DNA of 64,000 bases, taken from NCBI RefSeq assembly GCF_050948215.1, contig NW_027488788.1, forward strand, positions 1-64,000, in the 5' to 3' direction. Below the pieces are notes generated by a model. The model was not told the origin of the DNA and searched no databases. It saw nothing but the letters and a program-made list of their open reading frames with translations. Positions 1 through 12,833 of this stretch are shown here, one piece after another (position 1 is the first letter of the stretch; every line of letters starts with the position of its first letter). The position numbers and the translations under genes are program-made. The DNA is from Halictus rubicundus (Eukaryota > Arthropoda > Insecta > Hymenoptera > Halictidae).

Positions 1-1964
1 GATAGAGGATAGGATAGGATAGAGGATACGATATAGGATTTAATAGGATAGAGGATAGGATACGATAGAGGATAGGATAAGATAGAGGATAGGATAGGAT
101 AGAGGATAGGATAGGATAGAGGATAGGATAGGATAGAGGATAGGATAGGATAGAGGATAATATAGGATAGAGGATAGGATTCGATAGAGGATAGGATAGG
201 ATAGAGGATAGGATACGATAGAGGATAGGATAGGATACAGGATAGGATAGGATAGAGGATAGGATATGATAGAGGATAGGATAGGATAGAGAATAGGATA
301 GGATAGAGGAAAGGATAGGATAGAGGATACGATATAGGATTTAATAGGATAGAGGATAGGATAGGATAGAGGATAGGATAGGATAGAGGATAGGATAGGA
401 TAGAGGATGGGTTAGGGTAGAGGATAATATAGGATAGAGGATAGGATACGATGGAGGATAGGATACGATAGAGGATAGGATAGCATAGAGGATATGATAC
501 GATAGAGGATAGGATAGGTAGAGGATAGGATAGGATAGAGGATAGGATAGGATAGAGGATAGGATAGGATAGAGGATAATATAGGATAGAGGATAGGATA
601 GGATAGAGGACAGGATAGGATAGAGGATAGGATAGGATAGAGGATAGGATACGATAGAGGATAGGATAGGATAGAGGATCCGATATAGGATTTAATAGGA
701 TAGAGGATAGGATACGATAAAGGATAGGATAGGATAGAGGATAGGATAGGATAGAGAATAGGATATAGGATTGGATAGGATAGCGGATAGGATAGGATAG
801 AGGATTGGATAGGATAGGGGATAGGATACGATAGAGGATAGGGATAGGATAGAGAATAGGATATAGGATTGGATAGGATAGAGGATAGAATAGGATAGAG
901 GATAGGATAGGATAGAGGATAGGATATGATACAGGATAGGATAGGATAGAGGATAGGATAGGATAGAGGATAGGATAGGATACAGGATAGGATAGGATAG
1001 AGGATAGGATATGATAGAGGATAGGATAGGATAGAGGATAGGATAGGATAGAGAATAGGATGGGATAGAGGATAGGATAGGATAGAGGATAGGATAGGAT
1101 AGAGGGATAGGATAGGATAGAGGATACGATATAGGATTTAATAGGATAGAGTATAGGATACGATAGAAGATAGGATACGATAGAGGATAGGATATGATAG
1201 AGAATAGGATAGGATAGAGGGATAGGATAGGAGTGAGGATAGGATAGGATAGAGGATAGGATAGGATAGAGGATAGGATAGGATAGAGGATAGGATAGGA
1301 TAGAGGATAGGATAGGATAGAGAATAGGATAGGATAGAGGATACGATAGGATAGAGGATAGGATAGGATAGAGGATAGGATAGGATAGAGGATAGGATAG
1401 AGGATAGGATAGGATAGAGGATAGGATAGGATAGAGGATAGGATATAATAGAGGATAATATAGGATAGAGGATAGGATAGGATAGAGGATAGGATAGGAT
1501 AGAGGATAGGATAGGATAGAGGATAGGATAGGATAGAGGATAGGATAGGATAGAGGATAGGATAGGATAGAGGATAGGATAGGATAGAGGATAGGATAGG
1601 ATAGAGGATAGGATAGGATAGAGGATAGGATAGGATAGAGGATAGGATAGGATAGAGGATAGGATAGGATAGAGGATAATATAGGATAGAGGATAGGATA
1701 GGATATAGGATAGGATATTATAGAGGATAGGATAGGATAGAGGATAGGATAGGATAGAGGATAGGATAGGATAGAGGATAGGATATAATAGAGGATAATA
1801 TAGGATAGAGGATAGGATAGGATAGAGGATAGGATAGGATAGAGGATAGGATAGGATAGAGGATAGGATAGGATAGCTGGATAGGATAGGATAGAGGATA
1901 GGATAGGATAGAGGATAGGATAGGATTAGAGGATAGGATAGGATAGAGGATAGGATAGGATAGA
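1..1964 (-). repeat. 17-bp satellite, family 1, purine-rich strand on +
   Basis: This is a tandem array whose commonest unit is GAGGATAGGATAGGATA (17 bp: three GGATA pentamers plus a GA step). Shorter 12-bp units with two pentamers are mixed in. Variant units carry TTTAATAGG, ATACGATATAGG, GGATAATATAGG and GGATATGATAG. These are the exact reverse complements of the variants seen after position 10,640, so this block is the same family in the opposite orientation. No gene is visible. The + frames contain TAG stops; the reverse strand is free of stops for long stretches, which is a property of the repeat and not evidence of coding. Confidence 0.95.
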
Positions 1965-2285
1965 GGTCACGTCATCTTCACTCTTCACTTCACTAGACGC
2001 TGTACTTCACTTACTCTTCACTTCACTTCACTCGTCACCTCTCACTGATAGCACTTCATAGGATACTTCACCTCACTCTCACCTCACTGCTAGGATAGGA
2101 TAGAGGATAGGATAGGAGTCACTCACTCTTCACTTCACTTCAAGGATAGAGGATAGGATAGGTCACTCTGCACGTCACTTCACTCTTAGGATACTTAGGA
2201 TTAGATAGAGCTTCAGATCTTCGACTTCACTGCACTCTGCATTAACGTCACGCTTCACCTCACTTCACTCTTCACTTCACCTCAT
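1965..2285. other. Mosaic junction between the two satellite families
   Basis: Short blocks of family 1 (GGATAGGATAGAGG) alternate with short blocks of family 2 (TTCACTTCACTC), with irregular mixtures such as ATAGGATACTTCACC and CTTAGGATACTTAGGATTAG. There are also sequences of neither family, for example AGATCTTCGACTTC near 2215 and CTGCATTAACG near 2238. At least five switches occur within about 320 bp. I see no gene and no flanking direct repeat. It may be a real recombination patch or a consensus error from long reads that disagree here; the sequence alone cannot decide. Confidence 0.7.
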
Positions 2286-5200
2286 GCTGTGCTCGTAGTC
2301 ACGCTCACTCGTTCACTTCACTCCACTCTTCACATCACCGTCACTCGTCACGTCACGTTACTGCTTCACTTCACGTCACTCGTCACTTCACTTTCACTCT
2401 TCACTTCACTTCACTCTTCACCACACTTCACTCTTCACTTCACTTCACTCTTCCCTTCACTTCACTCTTCACTTCACTTCACTCTCCACTTCATTTCACT
2501 CTTCACTTCACTTCTCTCTTCACTTCACTTCACTCTTCACTTCACTTCACTCTTCACTTCACTCTGTCACCTCACACTTCAAACCACGTCACTCTACACT
2601 CACCTCACTCCTCACTTCACCTCACTCTTCACTTCACATCACTCTCCACTTCACTTCACTCTTCACTTCACTTCTATCTTCACTTCACTTCACTCTTCAC
2701 TTCACTTCACTCTTCACTTCACTTCACTCTTCACTTCACTTCACGCTTCACTTCACTTCACTCTCCACTTCACGTCACTCTTCACCTCACTTCACTCTTC
2801 ACTTCACTTCACTCTTACTTCACTTCACTCTTCACTGCACTCTCACTTCACTCACGCTTCACTTCACTTCACTCGTCACTTCACACCACCTTCACCACAC
2901 TTCACGCTTCACTGCTCGTCACTCTTCACTTCACTTCACTCGTCACTTCACGTCACGCTTCACTTCACTTCACTCTTCACTTCACTTCACTCTTCACTTC
3001 ACTTCACTCTTCACTTCACGTTCACTCGTCACTTCACTCACTCTTCACTTCACTTCACTCTTCACTTCACTTCACTCTTCACTTCACTTCACTCTTCACG
3101 TCACTTCACTCTTCACCACACTTCACTCTTCACTTCACTTCACACTTCACTGTCACAACACTCTTCACTTCACTTCACTCTTCACTTCACTTCACTCTTC
3201 ACTTCACTTCTTCACTTCACACCACTCTTCACCACACTTCACTTCACTTCACTTTCACGTCTTCACTTCACTTCACTCTTCACTTCACTTCACTCTTCAC
3301 TTCACTTCACTCTCACTTCACTTCACTCTTCACTTCACTTCACTCTTCACTTCACTTCACTCTTCACTTCACTTCACTCTTCACTTCACTTCACTCTTCA
3401 CTTCACTTCACTCTTCACTTCACTTCACTCTTCACTTCACTTCACTCTTCACTTCACCTCACTCTTCACCTTCACTTCACTCTTCACTTCACTTCACTCT
3501 TCACCTCACACTTCAAACCACTTCACTCTTCACTTCACCTCACTCTTCACCTCACTTCACTCTTCACTTCACTTCACTCTCCACTTCACTTCACTCTTCC
3601 CTTCACTTCACTCTTCACCTCACACTTCAAACCACTTCACTCTTCACTTCACTTCACTCTTCACTTCACTTCACTCTTCACTTCACTTCACTCTTCACTT
3701 CACTTCACTCTTCATGTAACTTCACTCTTCACCACACTTCACTCTTCACTTCACCTCATTCTTCACTTCACCTCACTCTTCACTTCACTCCACTCTTCAC
3801 ATCACCTCACTCTTCACTTCACTTACTCTTCACTTCACTTCACTCTTCACTTCACTTCACTCTTCACTTCACTTCACTCTTCACCACACTTCACTCTTCA
3901 CTTCACTTCACTCTTCCCTTCACTTCACTCTTCACTTCACTTCACTCTTCACTTCACCTCACTCTTCACTTCACTTCACTCTTCACCTCACACTTCAAAC
4001 CACTTCACTCTTCACTGCACCTCACCCTTCACTTCACTTCACTCTTCACTTCACTTCACTCTCCACTTCACACTTCAATTCACTTCACTCTTCACTTCAC
4101 TTCACTCTTCAATTCACTTCACTTTTCACTTCACCTCACTCTTCACTTCACTTCACTCTCCACTTCACACTTCAATTCACTTCACTCTTCACTCCACTTC
4201 ACTCTTCACTTCACGTTCACTCTTCACTTCACATCACCCTTCACTTCACTTCACTCTTCACTTCACTTCACTCTTCACTTCACTTCACCCTTCACTTCAC
4301 TTCACTCTTCACTTCACATCACTCTTCACTTCACTTCACTCTTCACTTCACTTCACTCTCCACTTCATTTCACTCTTCACTTCACTTCACTCTTCACTTC
4401 ACTTCACTCTTCACTTCACTTCACTCTTCACTTCACTTCACTCTTCACCTCACACTTCAAACCACTTCACTCTACACTTCACCTCACTCCTCACTTCACC
4501 TCACTCTTCACTTCACATCACTCTCCACTTCACTTCACTCTTCACTTCACTTCTATCTTCACTTCACTTCACTCTTCACTTCACTTCACTCTTCACTTCA
4601 CTTCACTCGTTCACTTCACTTCACTCTTCACTTCACTTCACTCTCCACTTCACTTCACTCTTCACTTCACTTCACTCTTCACTTCACTTCACTCTTCACT
4701 TCACCTCACTCTTCACTTCACTTCACTCTTCACCTCACACTTCAAACCACTTCACTCTTCACTTCACCTCACTCTTCACTTCACCTCACGCTTCACTTCA
4801 CTTCACTCTTCACTTCACTTCACTCTTCACTTCACTTCACTCTTCACTTCACTTCACTCTTCACCACACTTCACTCTTCACTTCAACTCACTCTTCACTT
4901 CACTTCACTCTTCACTTCACTTCACTCTTCACTTCACTTCACCCTTCACTTCACTTCACTCTTCACTTCACATCACTCTTCACTTCACTTCACTCTCCAC
5001 TTCACACTTCAATTCACTTCACTCTTCACTCCACTTCACTCTTCACTTCACTTCACTCTTCACTTCACATCACCCTTCACTTCACTTCACTCTTCACTTG
5101 CACTTCACTCTTCACTTCACTTCACCCTTCACTTCACTTCACTCTTCCCTTCACCTCACTCTTCACTTCACTTCACTCTTCACTTCACTTCACTCTGCAC

Positions 5201-8200
5201 TTCACTTCACTCTTCACTTCACTTCACTCTTCACTTCACTTCACTCTTCATTTCACTTCACTCTTCACCACACCTCACTCTTCACTTCACTTCACTCTTC
5301 ATTTCACTTCACTCTTCACCACACTTCACTCTTCACTTCACTTCACTCTTCACTTCACTTCACTCTTCACTTCACTTCACTCTTCACTTCACCTCACTCT
5401 TCACTTCACTTCACTCTTCACCTCACACTTCAAACCACTTCACTCTTCACTGTCACCTCACCCTTCACTTCACTTCACTCTTCACTTCACACTTCAATTC
5501 ACTTCACTCTTCACTTCACTTCACTTTTCAATTCACTTCACTCTCCACTTCACACTTCAATGTCACTTCACTCTTCACTCCACTTCACTCTTCACTTCAC
5601 TTCACTCTCCACTTCACACTCAATTCACTTCACTCTTCACTTCACTTCACTCTTCAATTCACTTCACTTTTCACTTCACCTCACTCTTCACTTCACTTCA
5701 CTCTCCACTTCACATCACCCTTCACTTCACTTCACTCTTCACTTCACTTCACTCTTCACTTCACTTCACTCTTCACTTCACTTCACTCTTCACTTCACTT
5801 CACTCTTCACTTCACACCACTCTTCACCACACTTCACTCTTCACTTCACTTCACTCTTCACTTCACTTCACTCTTCACTTCACTTCACTCTTCACTTCAC
5901 TTCACTCTTCACTTCACTTCACTCTTCACTTCACTTCACTTCACTTCACTCTTCACTTCACTTCACTCTTCACTTCACTTCACTCTTCACTTCACTTCAC
6001 TCTTCACTTCACTTCACTCTTCACTTCACCTCACTCTTCACCTTCACTTCACTCTTCACCTCACACTTCAAACCACGTCACTCTTCACTTCACCTCACTC
6101 TTCACCTCACTTCACTCTTCACTTCACTTCACTCTCCACTTCACTTCACTCTTCCCTTCACTTCACTCTTCACCTCACACTTCAAACCACTTCACTCTTC
6201 ACGTCACTTCACTCTTCACTTCACTTCACTCTTCACTTCACTTCACTCTTCATTTAACTTCACTCTTCACCACACTTCACTCTTAACTTCACCTCATTCT
6301 TCACTTCACCTCACTCTTCACTTCACTTCACTCTTCACATCACCTTCACTCTTCACGTCACTTCACTCTTCACTTCACTTCACTCTTCACTTCACTTCAC
6401 TCTTCACTTCACTTCACTCTTCACCACACTTCACTCTTCACTTCACTTCACTCTTCCCTTCACTTCACTCTTCACTTCACTTCACTCTTCACTTCACCTC
6501 ACTCTTCACTTCACTTCACTCTTCACCTCACACTTCAAACCACTTCACTCTTCACTTCACCTCACCCTTCACTTCACTTCACTCTTCACTTCACTTCACT
6601 CTCCACTTCACACTTCAATTCACTTCACTCTTCACTTCACTTCACTCTTCAATTCACTTCACTTTTCACTTCACCTCACTCTTCACTTCACTTCACTCTC
6701 CACTTCACACTTCAATTCACTTCACTCTTCACTCCACTTCACTCTTCACTTCACTTCACTCTTCACTTCACATCACCCTTCACTTCACTTCACTCTTCAC
6801 TTCACTTCACTCTTCACTTCACTCCACCCTTCACTTCACTTCACTCTTCACTTCACATCACTCTTCACTTCACTTCACTCTTCACTTCACTTCACTCTCC
6901 ACTTCATTTCACTCTTCACTTCACTTCACTCTTCACTTCACTTCACTCTTCACTTCACGTCACTCTTCACTTCACTTCACTCTTCACCTCACACTTCAAA
7001 CCACTTCACTCTACACTTCACCTCACTCCTCACTTCACCTCACTCTTCACTTCACATCACTCTCCACTTCACTTCACTCTTCACTTCACTTCTATCTTCA
7101 CTTCACTTCACTCTTCACTTCACTTCACTCTTCACTTCACTTCACTCTTCACTTCACTTCACTCTTCACACCACTTCACTCTCCACTTCACTTCACTCTT
7201 CACTTCACTTCACTCTTCACTTCACTTCACTCAACACTTCACCTCACTCTTCACTTCACTTCACTCTTCACCTCACACTTCAAACCACTCACTCTTCACT
7301 TCACCTCACTCTTCACTTCACCTCACTCTTCACTTCACTTCACTCTTCACTTCACTTCACTCTTTTCACTTCACTTCACTCTTCACTTCACTTCACTCGT
7401 CACCACACTTCACTCTTCACTTCAACTCACTCTTCACTTCACTTCACTCTTCACTTCACCTCACTCTTCACTTCACTTCACCCTTCACTTCACTTCACTC
7501 TTCACTTCACATCACTCTTCACTTCACTTCACTCTCCACTTCACACTTCAATTCACTTCACTCTTCACTCCACTTCACTCTTCACTTCACTTCACTCTTC
7601 ACTTCACATCACCCTTCACTTCACTTCACTCTTCACTTCACTTCACTCTTCACTTCACTTCACCCTTCACTTCACTTCACTCTTCACTTCACATCACTCT
7701 TCACCGCACTTCACTCTTCACTTCACTTCACTCTCCACTTCACTTCACTCTTCCCTTCACTGTCACTCTTCACTTCACTTCACTCTTCACTTCACTTCAC
7801 TCTTCATTTCACTTCACTCTTCACCACACTTCACTCTTCACTTCACTTCACTCTTCATTTCACTTCACTCTTCACTTCACTTCACTCGTCACTTCACTTC
7901 ACTCTTCACTTCACTTCACTCTTCACTTCACCTCACTCTTCACTTCACCTCACTCTTCACCTTTACTTCACTCTTCACTTCACTTCACTCTTCACTTCAC
8001 TTCACTCTTCACTTCACCTCACTCTTCACTTCACTTCACTCTTCACTTCACTTCACTCTTCACTTCACTTCACTCTTCATTTCACTTCACTCTTCACCAC
8101 ACTTCACTCTTCACTTCACTTCACTCTTCACTTCACTTCACTCTTCACTTCACTTCACTCTTCACTTCACCTCACTCTTCACTTCACTTCACTCTTCACC

Positions 8201-10178
8201 TCACACTTCAAACCACTTCACTCTTCACTTCACCTCACTCTTCACTTCACTTCACTCTTCACTCTTCACTTCACTCTTCACTTCACTTCACTCTTCACTT
8301 CACTTCACTCTTCACTTCACTTCACTCTTCACTTCACGTTCACTCTTCACTTCACCTCACACTTCAATTCACTTCACTCTTCACTCCACTTCACTCTTCA
8401 CTTCACTTCACTCTTCACTTCACATCACCCTTCACTTCACTTCACTCTTCACTTCACTTCACTCTTCACTTCACTTCACCCTTCACTTCACTTCACTCTT
8501 CACTTCACATCACTCTTCACCTCACTTCACTCTTCACTTCACTGCACTCTCCACTTCACTTCACTCTTCCCTTCACTTCACTCTTCACTTCACTTCACTC
8601 TTCACTTCACTTCACTCTTCCCTTCACTTCACTCTTCACTTCACTTCACTCTTCACTTCACTTCACTCTTCATTTCACTTCACTCTTCACCACACTTCAC
8701 TCTTCACTTCACTTCACTCTTCATTTCACTTCACTCTTCACTTCACTTCACTCTTCACTTCACTTCACTCTTCACTTCACTTCACTCTTCACTTCACCTC
8801 ACTCTTCACTTCACCTCACTCTTCACCTTTACTTCACTCTTCACTTCACTTCACTCTTCACTTCACTTCACTCTGCACTTCACCTCACTCTTCACTTCAC
8901 TTCACTCGTTCACTTCACTTCACTCTGTCATTTCACTTCACTCTTCACCACACTTCACTCTTCACTTCACTTCACTCTTCACTTGCACTTCACTCTTCAC
9001 TTCACTTCACTCTTCACTTCACCTCACTCTTCACTTCACTTCACTCTTCACCTCACACTTCAAACCACTTCACTCTTCACTTCACCTCACTCTTCACTTC
9101 ACTTCACTCTTCACTCTTCACTTCACTCTTCACTTCACTTCACTCTTCACTTCACTTCACTCGTCACTTCACTTCACTCTTCACTTCACTTCACTCTTCA
9201 CTTCACTTCACTCTTCACTTCACCTCACTCTTCACTTCACCTCACTCTTCACCTTTACTTCACTCTTCACTTCACTTCACTCTTCACTTCACTTCACTCT
9301 TCACTTCACCTCACTCTTCACTTCACGTCACTCTTCACTTCACTTCACTCTTCACTTCACTTCACTCTTCATTTCACTTCACTCTTCACCACACTTCACT
9401 CTTCACTTCACTTCACTCTTCACTTCACTTCACTCTTCACTTCACTTCACTCTTCACTTCACCTCACTCTTCACTTCACTTCACTCTTCCCTTCACTTCA
9501 CTCTTCACCTCACACTTCAAACCACTTCACTCTTCACTTCACTTCACTCTTCACTTCACTTCACTCTTCATTTCACTTCACTCTTCACCACACTTCACTC
9601 TTCACTTCACCTCATTCTTCACTTCACCTCACTCTTCACTTCACTTCACTCTTCACATCACCTCACTCTTCACTTCACTTCACTCTTCACTTCACTTCAC
9701 TCTTCACTTCACTTCACTCTTCACTGCACTTCACTCTTCACTTCACTTCACTCTTCACTTCACTTCACTTTTCACTTCACTTCACTCTTCACTTCACTTC
9801 ACTCTTCACTTCACTTCACTCTTCATTTCACTTCACTCTTCACCACACTTCACTCTTCACTTCACTTCATTCTTCACTTCACCTCACTCTTCACTTCACT
9901 TCACTCTTCACATCACCTCACTCTTCACTTCACTTCACTCTTCACCTCACACTTCAAACCACTTCACTCTTCACTTCACCTCACTCTTCACCTTCACTTC
10001 ACTCTTCACTTCACTTCACTCTTCACCTCACACTTCAAACCACTTCACTCTTCACTTCACCTCACTCTTCACCTCACTTCACTCTTCACTTCACTTCACT
10101 CTCCACTTCACTTCACTCTTCCCTTCACTTCACTCTTCACCTCACACTTCAAACCACTTCACTCTTCACTTCACACAC
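2286..10178 (+). repeat. 17-bp satellite, family 2 (TTCAC pentamers)
   Basis: A tandem array of TTCACTTCACTTCACTC (17 bp: three TTCAC pentamers plus TC). Frequent single-base variants include TTCACATCACCC, TTCACCTCAC, CTTCACCACAC and CTCACACTTCAAACCAC. Because the unit contains neither TA nor TGA, all three + frames stay open. This yields spurious open frames of 476 and 1,776 codons with a 17-residue repeat (HFTLHFTSLFTSLHSSL). I treat these as artefacts: they have no ATG-led context, no other composition and no domain. The array ends at the C run near 10,180. Confidence 0.95.
3430..7650 (+). repeat. Higher-order duplication of about 2.5 kb inside family 2
   Basis: Rare variant units recur in the same order at a spacing of roughly 2.54-2.57 kb. 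A CTTCACCTTCAC step occurs at 3464 and 6036. A TAACTTCACTCTTCACCACAC unit occurs near 3717 and 6255. A CACTCTACACTTCACC unit occurs near 4468 and 7009. The CTCTCCACTTCACACTTCAATTC variant occurs near 4156 and 6696. The two halves (about 3430-5100 and 6000-7650) are therefore copies of one longer unit, with small multiples of the monomer gained or lost between them. Edges are approximate. Confidence 0.7.
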
Positions 10179-10440
10179 ACCCCCCCCCCCCCTGCGGCTT
10201 CGTCCCCTCGTCTCTCACCACACCACACACCACAACCCACCACACACTACACCACACACCACACCAAACCACACACCACACCACTACACACACCACTACC
10301 ACACCACACACCACACGACACCACACTCTACCACACCACACCACACCCACCACTCTCTACTCCACACTCCACCAACCACTACTCCAAACCACTCCTCACT
10401 CTCACTCCTACTCACCACTACATCCTAACTCGTATCCACA
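10179..10440. repeat. C run and CCACA-rich low-complexity block
   Basis: A CA-rich step leads into a run of 13 C (10,180-10,192). A short non-repetitive piece follows (TGCGGCTTCGTCCCCTCGTC, 10,193-10,212), then about 225 bp of irregular ACC/ACA sequence with frequent CCACA and ACACC pentamers. The block sits exactly between family 2 and family 1. The open frame running through it on either strand is compositional. I see no gene. Confidence 0.8.
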
Positions 10441-10640
10441 CACCACTCCACTCCACTCTCGTATCACTACCACACTCCTATCCTATCCTCATCGTACTCC
10501 TATCCTCCATCCTATCCACTCCTCTCACCTATATCTCCACTATCCTCTCCCATCCACTATCCTCACCTATCCTCTATCCTATCCTATCCTCTCACCTATC
10601 CTATCCCCACTCCTATCCTATCCACTATCCTATCCTATCC
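10441..10640 (+). repeat. Graded transition into family 1
   Basis: Sequence changes stepwise from CCACT/CACTC-type words to CTATCC words: TCCACACACCACTCC, then CTCGTATCACTACC, then CTCCTATCCTATCCTC. TATCC units become dominant only after about 10,600. Degenerate units at the edge of an array are usual for satellites, because the edges escape homogenisation. No gene is visible. Confidence 0.65.
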
Positions 10641-11254
10641 TCTATCCTATCCTATCCTCTATCCTAATCCTATCCTCTATCCTATCCTATCCTCTATCCT
10701 ATCCTATCCTCTATCGTATCATATCCTCTATCCTATCCTATCCTCTATCGTATCCTATCCTCCATCGTATCCTATCCTCTATCCTATATTATCCTCTATC
10801 CTATCCCATCCTCTATCCTATCCTATCCTCTATCCTATCCTATCCTCTATCCTATTAAATCCTATATCGTATCCTCTATCCTATCCTTTCCTCTATCCTA
10901 TCCTATCCTCTATCGTATCCTATCCTCTATCCTATCCTATCCTCTATCCTATCCTATCCTCTATCCTATCCTATCCTCTATCCTATATTATCCTCTATCC
11001 TATCCCATCCTCTATCCTATCCTATCCTCTATCCTATCCTATCCTCTATCCTATCCTATCCTCTATCGTATCCTATCCTCTATCCTATCCTATCCTCTAT
11101 CCTATCCTATCCTCTATCCTACCCTTATCCTCTATCGTATCCTATCCTCTATCGTATCCTATCCTCTATCCTATCCTATCCTCTATCCTATCCTATCCTC
11201 TATCCTATCCTATCCTCTATCCTATCCTATCCTCTATCCTATCCTATCCTCTAT

Positions 11255-12440
11255 CCTATCCTCTATCCTCTATCCTATCCTATCCTCTATCGTATCCTAT
11301 CCTCTATCCTATTAAATCCTATATCGTATCCTCTATCCTATCCTATCCTCTATCGTATCCTATCCTCTATCCTATCCTATCCTCTATCCTATCCTATCCT
11401 CTATCCTATCCTATCCTCTATCCTATATTATCCTCTATCCTATCCCATCCTCTATCCTATCCTATCCTCTATCCTATCCTATCCTCTATCGTATCCTATC
11501 CTCTATCCTATCCTATCCTCTATCCTATCCTATCCTCTATCCTACCCTTATCCTCTATCGTATCCTATCCTCTATCGTATCCTATCCTCTATCCTATCCT
11601 ATCCTCTATCCTATCCTATCCTCTATCCTATCCTATCCTCTATCCTATCCCATCCTCTATCCTATCCTATCCTCTATCCTATATTATCCTCTATCCTATC
11701 CCATCCTCTATCCTATCCTATCCTCTATCCTATCCTATCCTCTATCCTATCCTTTCCTCTATCCTATCCTATCCTCTATCCTATCCTATCCTCTATCCTA
11801 TCCTTTCCTCTATCCTATCCTATTCTCTATCCTATCCTATCCTCTATCCTATCGTATCCTCTATCATATCCTATCCTCTATCCTATCCTATCCTGTATCC
11901 TATCCTATCCTCTATCCTATCCTATCCTCTATCCTATCCTATCCTGTATCATATCCTATCCTCTATCCTATCCTATCCTCTATCCTATTCTATCCTCTAT
12001 CCTATCCAATCCTATATCGTATCCTATCCTCTATCCTATCCTATCCTCTATCCTATCCTATCCTCTATCCTATCCTATCCTCTATCCTATCCTATCCTCT
12101 ATCCTATCCTCTATCCTCTATCCTATCCTATCCTCTATCGTATCCTATCCTCTATCCTATTAAATCCTATATCGTATCCTCTATCCTATCCTATCCTCTA
12201 TCGTATCCTATCCTCTATCCTATCCTATCCTCTATCCTATCCTATCCTCTATCCTATCCTATCCTCTATCCTATATTATCCTCTATCCTATCCCATCCTC
12301 TATCCTATCCTATCCTCTATCCTATCCTATCCTCTATCCTATCCTATCCTCTATCGTATCCTATCCTCTATCCTATCCTATCCTCTATCCTATCCTATCC
12401 TCTATCCTACCCTTATCCTCTATCGTATCCTATCCTCTAT
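11255..12440 (+). repeat. Tandem higher-order unit of about 840 bp
   Basis: The marker CCTCTATCCTCTATCC, followed by a CGTATCC unit and then TATTAAATCC, occurs near 11,262 and again near 12,104, a spacing of about 842 bp. The following units (TATATTATCC, TATCCCATCC, TACCCTTATCC) keep the same order in both copies. This is an adjacent duplication of a block of about 50 monomers. Confidence 0.6.
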
Positions 12441-12833
12441 CGTATCCTATCCTCTATCCTATCCTATCCTCTATCCTATCCTATCCTCTATCCTATCCTA
12501 TCCTCTATCCTATCCCATCCTCTATCCTATCCTATCCTCTATCCTATATTATCCTCTATCCTATCCCATCCTCTATCCTATCCTATCCTCTATCCTATCC
12601 TATCCTCTATCCTATCCTTTCCTCTATCCTATCCTATTCTCTATCCTATCCTATCCTCTATCCTATCGTATCCTCTATCATATCCTATCCTCTATCCTAT
12701 CCTATCCTGTATCCTATCCTATCCTCTATCCTATCCTATCCTCTATCCTATCCTATCCTGTATCATATCCTATCCTCTATCCTATCCTATCCTCTATCCT
12801 ATTCTATCCTCTATCCTATCCAATCCTATATCC

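Noticed and set aside
10171..10353. Minus-strand 60-codon frame rich in Val, Cys and Trp
   Set aside because: It is a translation of the CCACA low-complexity block and the C run; no start context or domain.
5098..10428. Open frame of 1,776 codons with HFTLHFTSLFTSLHSSL repeats
   Set aside because: The 17-bp TTCAC unit has no stop in any + frame, so long frames are automatic. The peptide has only the repeat period, and the frame runs into the CCACA block without change of character.
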